Shown here one piece after another: positions 26,685 through 36,196 of a stretch of DNA of 63,931 nt (its first letter is position 1; each line of letters starts with the position of its first letter). Where the stretch lies: the NCBI GenBank assembly GCA_910586595.1, contig CAJUJB010000013.1, positions 1 to 63,931 of the forward strand, written 5' to 3'. The notes below the pieces were generated by a model. That model did not search any database. It was not told where the DNA came from and worked only from the letters and a program-made list of their open reading frames with translations. The position numbers and the translations under genes are program-made. Source of the stretch: an uncultured Muribaculaceae bacterium (GTDB lineage: Bacteria; Bacteroidota; Bacteroidia; Bacteroidales; Muribaculaceae).

Positions 26685-27599
26685 ATGGAAAGAAACATCA
26701 ACCTCAACTCAATCGACATCTATAACAAATTGTATGGTCTGACAACACACCATCCATTGGCTGCGGTTGTCGACCTTAAGGAGGCTACAAAAATAGTGAA
26801 TCACGTCACTATTAACTATGGCCTGTATGCAATTTTCCTGAAAAACGGCGTAAACTGTTCTATTCGCTACGGTCGACGCAATTATGATTATCAGGAGGGA
26901 ACCATTGTGAGTTTCTCCCCTGGCCAGATTATTGATGTCGACATGGAGCAGGATATACTTGGCCCCGACGTAGTGGGGCTCGTATTCCATCCCGATCTTA
27001 TCTATGGAACTCCCTTGGCAGAAAAAATAAAGACCTTCTCCTTCTTCGATTATTCGGAAATGGAATCACTCCATCTTTCCTACGACGAGCGGGAACAATT
27101 CCTTTTATGTCTCCGCCAACTTAGAAATGAAATTGAGCACCCTGTCGACCATCACTCGGCTGCTTTACTTTCAGCAACAATCCAACTGCTGATAGAATAC
27201 CTCCATCGTTTCTATGACCGGCAGTTCATAACGAGGCACAAAATAAACTCTGAGGTTGTAGGTAATTTCCAACGCCAGCTTAAGAGCTACTTTGGAGGTG
27301 AACAGGTAAAATCCGGGCTGCCAAGCGTTGCGTATTTTGCAGAGAAAGCCAATCTATCATCGGGGTATTTTTCCGACCTTATCAAAAAAGAGACAGGCAT
27401 GGGGCCAAAAGAAATTATCTCACTCCAGTTGCTTGACGAAGCCAAACATAGATTAGCAATAGGCAATGCCGACATAAGTCAGATTGCCTACGACCTCGGA
27501 TTTGAATACCCGGCCCATTTCACGCGCATGTTCAAACGCATGACCGGAATAAGCCCGAGTCAGTTCCGCATCAGTCTTTTAGAGATGCGGCCGTCATAG
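26685..27599 (+). CDS. AraC-family transcriptional regulator divergent from CMD-cupin
   Basis: A 304-residue regulator. I use the ATG at 26685; an upstream TTG start would read through the -7 element. The N-terminal cupin-like sensor (about 25-170) precedes the double helix-turn-helix at about 195-298: LPSVAYFAEKANLSSGYFSD and ISQIAYDLGFEYPAHFTRMF, then TGISPSQFR. The divergent CMD-cupin gene 146 bp away is the obvious target. Its 3' end overlaps the convergent GNAT gene by 29 bp. Confidence 0.9.
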   Translation: MERNINLNSIDIYNKLYGLTTHHPLAAVVDLKEATKIVNHVTINYGLYAIFLKNGVNCSIRYGRRNYDYQEGTIVSFSPGQIIDVDMEQDILGPDVVGLVFHPDLIYGTPLAEKIKTFSFFDYSEMESLHLSYDEREQFLLCLRQLRNEIEHPVDHHSAALLSATIQLLIEYLHRFYDRQFITRHKINSEVVGNFQRQLKSYFGGEQVKSGLPSVAYFAEKANLSSGYFSDLIKKETGMGPKEIISLQLLDEAKHRLAIGNADISQIAYDLGFEYPAHFTRMFKRMTGISPSQFRISLLEMRPS

Positions 27600-28128
27600 C
27601 ATCGAGATGTGCGTCTGCGGTGAGACAGTAAACCAGCTCATCCATATCATCTTCTTTACCAGTATCAAACTTTCCGATGGTATGGTGGTATGGGAACCCG
27701 CACTTCTCACAGACACGTTGCGATTTATGATTATGGCGGTAATGGCCACACCAAAGCGCAGGGAGAGATAAATCTACAAAGCCTCTGTTAAGTATGGCCT
27801 TCACAGCTTCCGGAATCAATCCCTGCCCCCAATATGGACGCCCGATCCAATACCCTACCTCGGGTTCATCAGAGCCGGTAAATCTATCTGAGTAAGTTAT
27901 ACCACAGCAGCCTATAGCTTCACCTGTTTCTTTAAGGACAACAGCGTAAACTTCAGGGCCGGAGAAAAAACTATGTATAACTTCCAGACTATAATCAACC
28001 GAGGTATGCGGATCCCATCCGGCTGGTGGGCCTACCGCAGGATCACAAGCATATTTATAAAGGTCGGCGGCATCGTCATCGCGCCAAGCCCGTAGAATAA
28101 GACGATCGGTCTCAATATTCTTGCCCAT
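27571..28128 (-). CDS. GNAT acetyltransferase, RimJ/RimL-like
   Basis: A 185-residue protein beginning ETDRLILRAWRDDDAADLY, the typical opening of RimJ/RimL-type GNATs. The acetyl-CoA site is in PYWGQGLIPEA, and the final helix-strand part includes NHKSQRVCEKCGF. Members acetylate protein N-termini or small amines; the substrate here is not determinable. It is the last gene of the operon that starts at 34231 and follows aroB by 11 nt. Confidence 0.87.
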   Translation of the reverse strand: MGKNIETDRLILRAWRDDDAADLYKYACDPAVGPPAGWDPHTSVDYSLEVIHSFFSGPEVYAVVLKETGEAIGCCGITYSDRFTGSDEPEVGYWIGRPYWGQGLIPEAVKAILNRGFVDLSLPALWCGHYRHNHKSQRVCEKCGFPYHHTIGKFDTGKEDDMDELVYCLTADAHLDAMTAASLKD

Positions 28129-28139
28129 ACCTAATAGAG

Positions 28140-29213
28140 TTAAGCAAGATGCATGAGGTCGCGATAAATATCCAGAGCCGCACCAATTTGCTCAGGCGAG
28201 GCAGTACAATCAATCTTCGGTTTGCCTACAGCTTCAAGCAAAGTGAAATTAATCTGATCGGCTACAGTATTTTTCTTATCCTGACGCATTGCCGCGATCA
28301 AGGCTGGATAATCATCGCATGTTATTTCATAAGCACCGTAATTATGCAGCACGTACTCTGCGAAACGGTGTAATTCCTCGGAAGGAAAACCGAGCTGCAG
28401 ATGCGACAGTACAAGTTCCGTAACCAGACCCCAAGCCACAGCATAGCCATGCGCGATAGGCGATTTACGCGTATATGAGAAGCTCTCGAGCGCATGTCCT
28501 ATCGTATGGCCGAGGTTTAGAGCTTTGCGCAAACCTGTCTCTGTGAGGTCAGCCTCCACAATTCGGGCTTTTACTCCTACACTTGCCTCGATCAAAGGCA
28601 GCAACGAAGCTGAGTCAAATATAGGATATACCGGACTATAGGCAAGTAGTTTACCTAAGGTTGCCTCATCTTCAAGCAGACCATGCTTAAGCATTTCCGC
28701 ATAGCCCGACAGGACTTGCTGTTGTGGCAGCGTGTTGAAGAATATTGTCGATATAATTGCAGCCTCAGGTTCCGAGAAGGTTCCAAGCTGATTTTTGAGC
28801 CCATTGAAGTTTATTCCTGTTTTACCTCCAACCGAAGCATCTACCGCCGCTAAGACTGTGGTCGGAATATTCACGCACTTCATTCCCCGCTTATATGTAG
28901 CGGCAGCGAATCCTCCGAGATCGCTTACCACTCCGCCCCCAAGATTTACAACCAGTGTTGAGCGTGTCGCCTCCATGGCAGCAAGTTGGCGCCATAGCGA
29001 GGTAAGCTCATCAAGGTTTTTATTTGCGTCACCGGATTTCATCGTTATTATGCGGGCACCGGCAGCGGCTTTTGAATCATTTACGAGGATAGGCAATACG
29101 AATTGAGCAGTGTTGGTATCCGCCACAATTACCACTTGAGGGGCTCCGAGATCTGCGACAAGATCATCAAGAGCCTGCCCGACAAGATTTGTAAAAATAA
29201 GTTTCTGTTTCAT
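28140..29213 (-). CDS. aroB: 3-dehydroquinate synthase
   Basis: A 357-residue enzyme of the shikimate pathway, converting DAHP to 3-dehydroquinate with NAD and a divalent metal. Diagnostic strings are LGGGVVSDLGGFAAATYKRG, IPTTVLAAVDASVGGKTGI, the metal-binding GHTIGHALE with its His, and the catalytic-region AEMLKHG. I start at the ATG at 29213; a GTG 24 nt upstream is possible. It lies in an operon with AsmA-like and HAD genes, which is unrelated to aromatic synthesis and probably just genomic neighbourhood. Confidence 0.95.
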   Translation of the reverse strand: MKQKLIFTNLVGQALDDLVADLGAPQVVIVADTNTAQFVLPILVNDSKAAAGARIITMKSGDANKNLDELTSLWRQLAAMEATRSTLVVNLGGGVVSDLGGFAAATYKRGMKCVNIPTTVLAAVDASVGGKTGINFNGLKNQLGTFSEPEAAIISTIFFNTLPQQQVLSGYAEMLKHGLLEDEATLGKLLAYSPVYPIFDSASLLPLIEASVGVKARIVEADLTETGLRKALNLGHTIGHALESFSYTRKSPIAHGYAVAWGLVTELVLSHLQLGFPSEELHRFAEYVLHNYGAYEITCDDYPALIAAMRQDKKNTVADQINFTLLEAVGKPKIDCTASPEQIGAALDIYRDLMHLA

Positions 29214-29268
29214 ATTAGCAACGTCGAAATTAAGCACTCAGGAAGCGTTATTCATTTGCAGTTCCTTA

Positions 29269-29994
29269 TTATAACAATCTTGCAAGCAATTCGGCACACT
29301 CGCTCATCGAATTAAGTTCAATATCTGCACCAGCCGCCTCCAGGGCTCCTTCAGCAAGAGGGCCGGTGCGCACACCGATTGTAAATATTCCAGCCCTGGA
29401 TCCACTCTCCACTCCGAGCGGCGCATTATCTATTGCCACAGCCTCCCACGGCTCAACACCAGCCTTCGCAAGCCCCATTAGATATGGTTCTGGATCAGGC
29501 TTGCCGTGGCGCACATCATGTGCTGTGACCCGAAGCTTGAAAGCTCCGTTATAGTCACGGTCAAGACGCTCAAGTATAGAAGCTTGTCCGGAGCCGGTGA
29601 CAAGCACACACTCCGCACCATGTGCAAGAACCTCTTCCACAGCCTCACGGCCACCTTCCATCAAAGGAGGCAGGCCCAGAGCTTTGAAATTCTCCGATTT
29701 GATGGCATACAGCTTCCGGCATGTCTCTTCATCGGCGCCATGTCCGTATTGACGCTGATATAAAAGATTTATAGTGGAAGCTCCTGTGCGGCCTTCATAG
29801 GCAAAGAATTCGTTCTCATCGCAGTCAATTCCTATCGTATCGCACATTTTCTTCCAAGCCTTCGCATGACCGGGCATAGAGTCGTAGAGCACCCCGTCCA
29901 TATCAAATAGGGCTGCCTTCAGCTGGCCCAATACATGACCTGTGCGCGAAGTATATGCCTGGAGGGCATCGTTCAGTCGCTTATCATTTATCAT
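29269..29994 (-). CDS. HAD-superfamily sugar-phosphate phosphatase or phosphoglucomutase-like
   Basis: A 241-residue HAD hydrolase. Motif I is FDMDGVLYDSM (nucleophile Asp31, acid/base Asp33). Motif II is in LVTGSGQ, and motif III with Lys is in HGKPDPEPYL. Motif IV is in AIDNAPLGVESG. A helical cap lies at about 45-100. The FDMDGVLYDS opening and cap resemble the beta-phosphoglucomutase and sugar-phosphatase subgroup; the substrate is open. Its start overlaps the AsmA-like gene's end by 11 nt, so it is translated from the same mRNA. Confidence 0.88.
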   Translation of the reverse strand: MINDKRLNDALQAYTSRTGHVLGQLKAALFDMDGVLYDSMPGHAKAWKKMCDTIGIDCDENEFFAYEGRTGASTINLLYQRQYGHGADEETCRKLYAIKSENFKALGLPPLMEGGREAVEEVLAHGAECVLVTGSGQASILERLDRDYNGAFKLRVTAHDVRHGKPDPEPYLMGLAKAGVEPWEAVAIDNAPLGVESGSRAGIFTIGVRTGPLAEGALEAAGADIELNSMSECAELLARLL

Positions 29995-32900
29995 CGCTGT
30001 TTACTTCATTTTGGGGTTTTGGTGCTTCAATAAGTCCTTCCTTTATCAATGCGAGAGAATCAGCTGCACTAAGGCCGGGATCTTCCGAGCGCATTTCTGA
30101 GAGACTGACCGGAGGGGCAACTTTCAACCGCGAGAAACGGGAATTCCGCACACCTCGCCGGAATACGCCCTCAAGTTGCTGGAGAAGATTGACTCTTGCT
30201 GTGTCAACAACTCCGACACTCTCCACCACTTGTCCTTCTTTGTATTTGGCACCTCCGAAGCGGACCTTGAATTTATCTGGATTGCCTTTTATTGTGATGC
30301 CGAATTTGAAAGGTATCGGTGATTTAAGCACCGATATATGATAATCAAAATTAAGATTTAAATCATTATATCCGGCAATACCCAGACGGTAACGGTCAAT
30401 ATCAAAGGCGAAGGGGAAAATCTGAAGCACATCATCACGCACAATCATCTCCACATTCATATGCTTGATGGTATTATCAGCCCGGTCGCGGAAACGCAAC
30501 CATTTGCCGAGTGTCGCATAGGTCTCCGCATTTATAAACGCCAGAGAGTCGGCCGTCAAGCGGACCGCCGCATCAAGCGTAGGCAAAACGAGGTTCATCG
30601 CACTGTCGATATCTACAGTCGCTGCCATTTCTGCGTCGATTATGCCGCTGAAATCGCGCATTATCGGCAAGACAGAGTCTACAGCTGGTACAAGTCGGAG
30701 GAATCGTTCAATATTGATCCGTTCCAGATCAAGGCCAAATCCGAAGTGCATGTCATCGGCTTTCGGAGCTGAATATAAAGCACTGAGCTTGATGGCTCCG
30801 GCATCAGAGGCTGCCGAGAGGTCATGGAGATTTACGCCTCCATCGAAGACAAGTATATCGCCGTGCATGTCGGTCATCGCAAGATCGGCATACATTATGT
30901 TGTTTGCCTTAAGGTGAAGTTGTCCGTCAACATTGACCGGGATTAGCAGCGGCCCGACTGTATCCGGTTGCTCGGAGGCAATTGATTCAAGTTGCCTGTC
31001 AAGTGTTGAGTCATCGTCATCACCACCAAACACGGGTCGTGCATCTCCTTTACGGATCCGCTCGGCGTAAGCGGCACCGGCAAATGTCGCCGCTGCGAGT
31101 TGATTGACATCAATCGTATCACTCTCGATCGCAAAATTCACTTTAAGCGTATTGTTACCCAATTTCGATGTCAGGCCACGCTTGATATTCGAAATGAGGC
31201 CAGTCACAGAAAGATCCGAACTACCAGCCTTATATCTTAAACTGCGGAGCGAAACCGAGTCATTGGAAAACGCAATATCGAGCCGGCTGATACGGTTGCG
31301 AAGCGGGAACAGTGGTGTAAAGAGCCGGGCATTTCGGGTGCTCAAAGTGCCATCCAGACGCCAGCCGAGCAAGAAACGTGTAAAGCCTTTCGACAAGTTC
31401 CAGTCGAGCATCTCTATATCCTCGTCGTTAAGTTGACTTGCCACTCTGGGTTTACCTTTATGTCTTTTAGCCAGACGCTTTTCAAGCGCAAGTTTCATTA
31501 CAGAGTCGGGCGACAGATCAGGATGAGCTATTTTAAGACTATCCACAACCTTACGGGCGGCTTCGCTACGTTTAGGCATTGGAAGTTTATACGTAGAGGC
31601 ATTCAGCTGTGCCTTCGAGAGTACAAACCTCGTGCCGGGAGCGCCTACAGCCATGCGACCTATCTCAAGATTAGCAAGAATTTCAGGTACCTTGCGGTCG
31701 CCCTTGAACCGGCGCAGTCTCACCTGGCCGCCAAGGTCGCGTGCGCGCATACCCGCCGAATCAGTAATTGATTCCACATTGAGCCTTCCGATATGGAGTC
31801 CACCTCCAAGAGGAATCACATCAGTTGAATCACCGGTTCCAATAGACCCATCCACGCCGACGCCCAAAGCCAACGAACCGACGCGTATATCAACGCCGTC
31901 TATAAGTACGGTCGCCGTATCTATTTTCACCGACCCGGCGAGCATCGGATCAGACAACGCACCAGTGCTGTCTTTCTTCGCCTGGTATTTGGATCCGAAG
32001 AGCAGCTGCGCACGATGAATTTCCACCATCTTGGCCGTATCATTCGAGAGATAGAATAAATCGTTACCCTTAAGACTTCCATGCACATCAAGCTTATGGA
32101 ATTCGTTAGGGGCAAACATTGATACCCTACCACCAAGTTCAATATCAGCCTGCAAATTTCCACTGAGAAAGCCTTGCGCCAGATCCGCCACAATCGGAGG
32201 AAGACGGCGTATGTCTACATTGCCGTTTACACTTCCACGGAACGACGGGTCAGACATCACATCAGTCACCGAGCCCTTGACCGAGAGACTGGTTGCCGGG
32301 CCTGCAACATCAAACCGTTTAACCTCAACCAATGTCTTATCGAGATTGCCGGCTACAGTGGTGATATTCACATCAAAGCCCAGCCGCTTGAAGTCGGCCT
32401 TACCATATGTAAGCTGACAATCAGGCATTGATACATTAACTGCCACTGCAGGTATCGTATCAACTGAGGGCACAAACGGTTGTAGCAATTCGGCAGTTGC
32501 CGACACAGCGCCATCGGTCGTAAAATACGGCGCAATCAGCTTATTTGCCCTACGCAGACTATCGGGCAACAAGGTCAGGGCTTCGCTAATTTTAATTGGA
32601 TCAATCTCCAGCTTCGCCGTGCTCACTGTAAGCGTTGAGTCGAGATTGATTGAGGTTCCAAGTGAGGCTGAAAGAAATGCCCCTCGCATCTTGAATTCCT
32701 CAAGCGTAAGAAGATAAGGTGACCCTGGATTCCATTTCACCCTACCGTCAAGGCCAAACGAAAGGTCGTCAATATTAATAGCCGCCTTGGCAAGAGGACT
32801 CGCCAGATGGCCGTCTATGCGGATTGAATATGCAGGCTGCCCACTCTTCTCGAGTCTTACATCATGAAGAAGGAGTACGGTCGCCGCCGTGCTGTCAAGC

Positions 32901-33466
32901 GCATTGAAATAACGTATTTCACGAGGCTCCACAAACGCAAACCGATCAATGCTGATTGGAGGAAGAACCAATGGAGTATCATCCTCTGCTTGAAGCGCCG
33001 TATCAGTAGAATGGTAAATATCAAAATTAGCGATTCCATCAGCTGTGAGCACAACGTTCACCCCTGGTCTGACAATCTCCACGTCGTGAATTGCAATTTC
33101 TCCACTGCGCAGAAATGCCCCCACGTTTATAGAGCCGCTGAATCTATCTATTGAGATAAGCGAATCACTCCATACCGGAAGTTCTTCACGCTCAGTTGCC
33201 GGTAAATTGTCAAAGGCATGCGACACCACCGCCAGCGAGTCAACCTGAATTTTCAAGAAAGGGAAAGTCGGATCAAACGACAGCTCAACCTTTCCAAGAC
33301 TTACATCCGCATCAAGCATCTGATTGGCATAGGTAAGCACAAGCGGAGTAAGCCGTTGCGGATGCAATAATTTTACGGTACAGATTAAAGTAGCCGCCAC
33401 AGCCAAGATGACAGCCATAACAACCATGACTGCCGCAAAAAGCAGATTTATAATACTGCGTCGCAT
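29984..33466 (-). CDS. Large AsmA-family envelope protein
   Basis: An 1160-residue protein with an N-terminal membrane anchor (about 8-32) and a very long beta-rich periplasmic body built of repeated AsmA-like segments (for example LGKVELSFDPTFPFLKIQVD near 57-77). A C-terminal stretch around 1080-1110 (YNDLNLNFDYHISVLKSPIP) resembles the conserved AsmA C-terminal domain. AsmA and TamB-type proteins bridge the periplasm and are linked to phospholipid transport and outer-membrane assembly. The gene follows the DUF5715 lipoprotein gene by 6 nt. Confidence 0.82.
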   Translation of the reverse strand: MRRSIINLLFAAVMVVMAVILAVAATLICTVKLLHPQRLTPLVLTYANQMLDADVSLGKVELSFDPTFPFLKIQVDSLAVVSHAFDNLPATEREELPVWSDSLISIDRFSGSINVGAFLRSGEIAIHDVEIVRPGVNVVLTADGIANFDIYHSTDTALQAEDDTPLVLPPISIDRFAFVEPREIRYFNALDSTAATVLLLHDVRLEKSGQPAYSIRIDGHLASPLAKAAINIDDLSFGLDGRVKWNPGSPYLLTLEEFKMRGAFLSASLGTSINLDSTLTVSTAKLEIDPIKISEALTLLPDSLRRANKLIAPYFTTDGAVSATAELLQPFVPSVDTIPAVAVNVSMPDCQLTYGKADFKRLGFDVNITTVAGNLDKTLVEVKRFDVAGPATSLSVKGSVTDVMSDPSFRGSVNGNVDIRRLPPIVADLAQGFLSGNLQADIELGGRVSMFAPNEFHKLDVHGSLKGNDLFYLSNDTAKMVEIHRAQLLFGSKYQAKKDSTGALSDPMLAGSVKIDTATVLIDGVDIRVGSLALGVGVDGSIGTGDSTDVIPLGGGLHIGRLNVESITDSAGMRARDLGGQVRLRRFKGDRKVPEILANLEIGRMAVGAPGTRFVLSKAQLNASTYKLPMPKRSEAARKVVDSLKIAHPDLSPDSVMKLALEKRLAKRHKGKPRVASQLNDEDIEMLDWNLSKGFTRFLLGWRLDGTLSTRNARLFTPLFPLRNRISRLDIAFSNDSVSLRSLRYKAGSSDLSVTGLISNIKRGLTSKLGNNTLKVNFAIESDTIDVNQLAAATFAGAAYAERIRKGDARPVFGGDDDDSTLDRQLESIASEQPDTVGPLLIPVNVDGQLHLKANNIMYADLAMTDMHGDILVFDGGVNLHDLSAASDAGAIKLSALYSAPKADDMHFGFGLDLERINIERFLRLVPAVDSVLPIMRDFSGIIDAEMAATVDIDSAMNLVLPTLDAAVRLTADSLAFINAETYATLGKWLRFRDRADNTIKHMNVEMIVRDDVLQIFPFAFDIDRYRLGIAGYNDLNLNFDYHISVLKSPIPFKFGITIKGNPDKFKVRFGGAKYKEGQVVESVGVVDTARVNLLQQLEGVFRRGVRNSRFSRLKVAPPVSLSEMRSEDPGLSAADSLALIKEGLIEAPKPQNEVNSDDK

Positions 33467-33472
33467 ACAAGA

Positions 33473-34231
33473 TTATGATTTGATGAGAGAGTCTGCCGGA
33501 GCCGCAGTTATATGGAAACACGCTTGCTTACGCTCGTGCTTCACAAGACAACGTCCTTCTTTACGCAGGTCGTAGATGATGAGGGCGAGAAGATTTTTCA
33601 GATCCTCAAACGTACGCCGCGTACCGGTAGAGTCATCGCATATGAATTTACTATAGCTTATATCAAAGGTAGTGCCGAATCGGTGTGCACTCTCCGCAGT
33701 GGCGTTGCGGTTGACTCTCCGCAAACGACCAACGGTCATTGGTGAGCGAAGCAGGCTCGTCACCTTAAGCCGATATGCCCCGCCTCCGCGCGAATCAAGA
33801 GAATCAGCGAAACGTTGCCCTATCTCTTCCAGAAGATCGGCCGCAGCAGGCACCAGATAAGGATAGGAATGAGTGAGGCTATCGATATAGAGATACTCAT
33901 CAGATTCAATCTTGACCAAACCCTCCGACGAATTCCAAGCAGATATATTATCATCAAATGGCTTTATGCCCCCGGCTCGAGCATATTCAAGATGTCGGTA
34001 GTTACTGTCGTTGAATACACGCGCAAACGATCCTCCGATTCCACGGACGCGCATACGCGTACACCCTCCATCTGGAGCCGGGGCTGGAGTAGCTGCATAG
34101 GGATTAGCCGGAGAATGCCCATCAAGCAACTCTGCAAGATGTGGATGGATGCCTCCCCGCGGATGATCTCCGCATGAAGCAAGACAAAATATTCCGGCCA
34201 GCACAACCGGGAACAGCAACAATGAGCGCAT
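33473..34231 (-). CDS. DUF5715-type lipoprotein with M15 peptidase-like motif
   Basis: A 252-residue lipoprotein (lipobox LASC, Cys near residue 20) from the ATG at 34231. A TTG 27 nt upstream would lie almost on the promoter. The segment SAHRFGTTFDIS has the spacing of the SxHxxGxxxD zinc motif of M15 / D-Ala-D-Ala peptidases. A later His in ACFHIT after a Glu (KHERKQ) could complete the site. I infer a periplasmic peptidoglycan peptidase, but it could be a degenerate relative. It is first in the five-gene minus-strand operon ending at 27571. Confidence 0.75.
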   Translation of the reverse strand: MRSLLLFPVVLAGIFCLASCGDHPRGGIHPHLAELLDGHSPANPYAATPAPAPDGGCTRMRVRGIGGSFARVFNDSNYRHLEYARAGGIKPFDDNISAWNSSEGLVKIESDEYLYIDSLTHSYPYLVPAAADLLEEIGQRFADSLDSRGGGAYRLKVTSLLRSPMTVGRLRRVNRNATAESAHRFGTTFDISYSKFICDDSTGTRRTFEDLKNLLALIIYDLRKEGRCLVKHERKQACFHITAAPADSLIKS

Positions 34232-34262
34232 TTTTAATATGTTTCTAAATTTTTTCAACTTG

Positions 34263-34299
34263 CGAAGTTACAAAAAAATTGCGAAATTTCGTACTTTTG
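34263..34299. promoter_or_regulatory. Divergent, overlapping promoters for the DUF5715 operon and the hemerythrin-LuxR gene
   Basis: On the minus strand TAACTTCG (34263-34270) serves the operon starting at 34231. On the plus strand TACTTTTG (34292-34299) serves the gene starting at 34321. The -7 elements are only 21 bp apart, so each -33 region must lie on the other promoter. RNA polymerase can probably occupy one at a time, and the encoded LuxR-type protein could bind here. Confidence 0.6.
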
Positions 34300-34320
34300 C
34301 AAACCGACTCAACTCAACTT

Positions 34321-35301
34321 ATGAGCCGCTTAGATTTTGCTATAGAAATGGAACCCAACATACCCTACTCCACCTCCGACCGCATGCGCGATCTCATCGC
34401 CGACAACAGCCTCTTACTTATGGCCATGAGCCGCTTCGGGTTGCCGTTGAAACTCGCCAATCATACCATTGATGAAATATGCCGGGAAACCGGCCTGCAT
34501 GCAGAGACTTTCCTATGCGTGGCGAACATGATAAGCCGTAGACCTTATGACGCCTCAACAATCAGTCTACCGGCACTTACGGAGTACCTCAAGCGCGCAC
34601 ACACTTATTTCCTCGACTTCTTCCTCCCGGCCATCCGCCGAAAATTGATAAGTGCAATCGACTACGCCAAGAGCCATGATGTGGCTACAATCATATTCAG
34701 ATTCTTTGATGAATATGCTATGGAAGTACGCCGTCATATGGACTACGAAAACCAGACACTATTTGGCTATATCGAAAGTTTGCTCGCAGGTCACTCGGTG
34801 GATGGATATAACATTGAAGTATTCGCATCTCATCACGACGCCATCTCCACTAAGCTCAACCGCCTCAAAGATGTGCTTATCCGTTATAGCCCCGATGGTA
34901 ACGCCGACTTAATGAACTCGGCCCTTTTCGACATCATCAACTGCGAGGCCGACCTCATAAGCCACTGCGAAGTCGAAGACCGCATACTCGTACCTGCTGT
35001 AATGCGAGCCGAAGAATCGGTTGCCAATCTCCCGGAGCGATCGGCAACTATGAAACCGGAAGAAGAAACCGACGAAGCCGATGCCGCCGCCACACTTGGC
35101 AAACGTGAAAAAGAAATTATTGCCTGCATTGCCCGCGGCATGAGCAATAAAGAAATCGCCGACCGGTTGTGTATCTCTGTGCATACTGTGGCAACACACC
35201 GTCGCAACATCTGCTCCAAACTCGAAATACACTCGCCGGCCGGCTTGACTGTATATGCGATTCTCAATGGGCTGATCGACCCCAAAGAAATCGACATCTG
35301 A
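34321..35301 (+). CDS. Hemerythrin-like domain fused to a LuxR-type DNA-binding domain
   Basis: A 326-residue protein from the ATG at 34321; a TTG 42 nt upstream would read through the promoter. Residues 85-230 form a four-helix bundle with a hemerythrin ligand pattern: His94, HxxxE at 139-143, His171/172 and HxxxE at 215-219. An N-terminal helical part (25-75) recalls ScdA/RIC proteins. The C-terminus (about 258-322) is a LuxR helix-turn-helix (LGKREKEIIACIARGMSNKE, HTVATHRRNICSKL). I infer a di-iron sensor of oxygen, nitric oxide or iron state that regulates transcription. Its divergent neighbour operon is the first candidate target. Confidence 0.85.
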   Translation: MSRLDFAIEMEPNIPYSTSDRMRDLIADNSLLLMAMSRFGLPLKLANHTIDEICRETGLHAETFLCVANMISRRPYDASTISLPALTEYLKRAHTYFLDFFLPAIRRKLISAIDYAKSHDVATIIFRFFDEYAMEVRRHMDYENQTLFGYIESLLAGHSVDGYNIEVFASHHDAISTKLNRLKDVLIRYSPDGNADLMNSALFDIINCEADLISHCEVEDRILVPAVMRAEESVANLPERSATMKPEEETDEADAAATLGKREKEIIACIARGMSNKEIADRLCISVHTVATHRRNICSKLEIHSPAGLTVYAILNGLIDPKEIDI

Positions 35302-35308
35302 CCATAAA

Positions 35309-36109
35309 TCAGAACTTGGTCACATCTTCGGCTGACTCAGGATCGAAGATGGCATTGAGAATACGCGCAAGACGAAGACCGCCACGCAGAAGCTGCCGCT
35401 CGATAGTAGGAGTCCATGCAGCTATTTGATTATACGATACTTTAGCCCCAGCAGGGAAATAATCGTAAGCCCTTACGGCTATATCATAAGTCTGCTTAGC
35501 CCAATCATCCACATTGCCGGCAACCTCGATGGCCTCTTCTTCCGGAGACAGACGGTCAAGCTGTTTCTGCCATTCGGTGTAAGTCCATGAGTGTCCGGAA
35601 TTCATAAGAGAACCATCCCAAATCGAGTGCAGATTGGTGTCTCGCTCGAAGAAACGAACCTTAGTCTTATTGCCTCCAAGGTCAGACAGGTGCCCCATGT
35701 GCATAGGCTGATGCATGTCACCCACAATATGGACGAGTATCTTAAGTGCAAGTTCTTTCTGGCTCTTGGTCGATACGGGATCTGACAAGAGGGCGATTTG
35801 CTCGCGTATGGCAGTCACTACATCTCCTGCCGGATTGAGTGGAGCCTCCTCATAGGGCACTCCGTCATCAATATTTTTATAATGCCAGGTCTTGGTATAT
35901 GCATACTCAGGGGTATGGCTCGCATTATCCAGCCAGTTTGCCCAATATACGGGCGACATTCCGTCGAATATAGCCGACACTGAATCTGCAGCCGCCGGAG
36001 TAAGATGGCATTCTGCAATATAGGCTACTGTATCATGACCCTTTTGACTCCAACCGAAGGACGCCAAAGCTGTCATGGCTGCACCTGCAAATAACAAATA
36101 TTTTTTCAT
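35309..36109 (-). CDS. Secreted S1/P1-type zinc nuclease
   Basis: A 266-residue protein from the ATG at 36109 with a signal peptide. The mature chain would begin near the zinc-ligand Trp in FGWSQKGHDTVAYIAE. Other ligand motifs of the S1/P1 family are visible: WLDNAS, TWHYKN, KILVHIVGDMHQPMHMG and NLHSIWDG. These enzymes cleave single-stranded DNA/RNA and remove 3' phosphates outside the cytoplasm, for nutrient salvage. It ends 7 bp from the convergent LuxR-type gene. Confidence 0.92.
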   Translation of the reverse strand: MKKYLLFAGAAMTALASFGWSQKGHDTVAYIAECHLTPAAADSVSAIFDGMSPVYWANWLDNASHTPEYAYTKTWHYKNIDDGVPYEEAPLNPAGDVVTAIREQIALLSDPVSTKSQKELALKILVHIVGDMHQPMHMGHLSDLGGNKTKVRFFERDTNLHSIWDGSLMNSGHSWTYTEWQKQLDRLSPEEEAIEVAGNVDDWAKQTYDIAVRAYDYFPAGAKVSYNQIAAWTPTIERQLLRGGLRLARILNAIFDPESAEDVTKF

Positions 36110-36121
36110 GAGAGATACGGT

Positions 36122-36174
36122 AAAAAAATCAGACAATGGGCTCGCGCCTCATGGCGTTTAGCTCACTGTCTGAT
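36122..36174 (-). terminator. Strong terminator of the rplU-rpmA operon
   Basis: A long hairpin (outer 8-bp stem ATCAGACA / TGTCTGAT at 36128-36135 and 36167-36174, with inner G-C rich pairing) is followed on the minus strand by a run of T at 36122-36128. Confidence 0.85.
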
Positions 36175-36196
36175 AATAAGGTTAAAGAAAGGTGGC

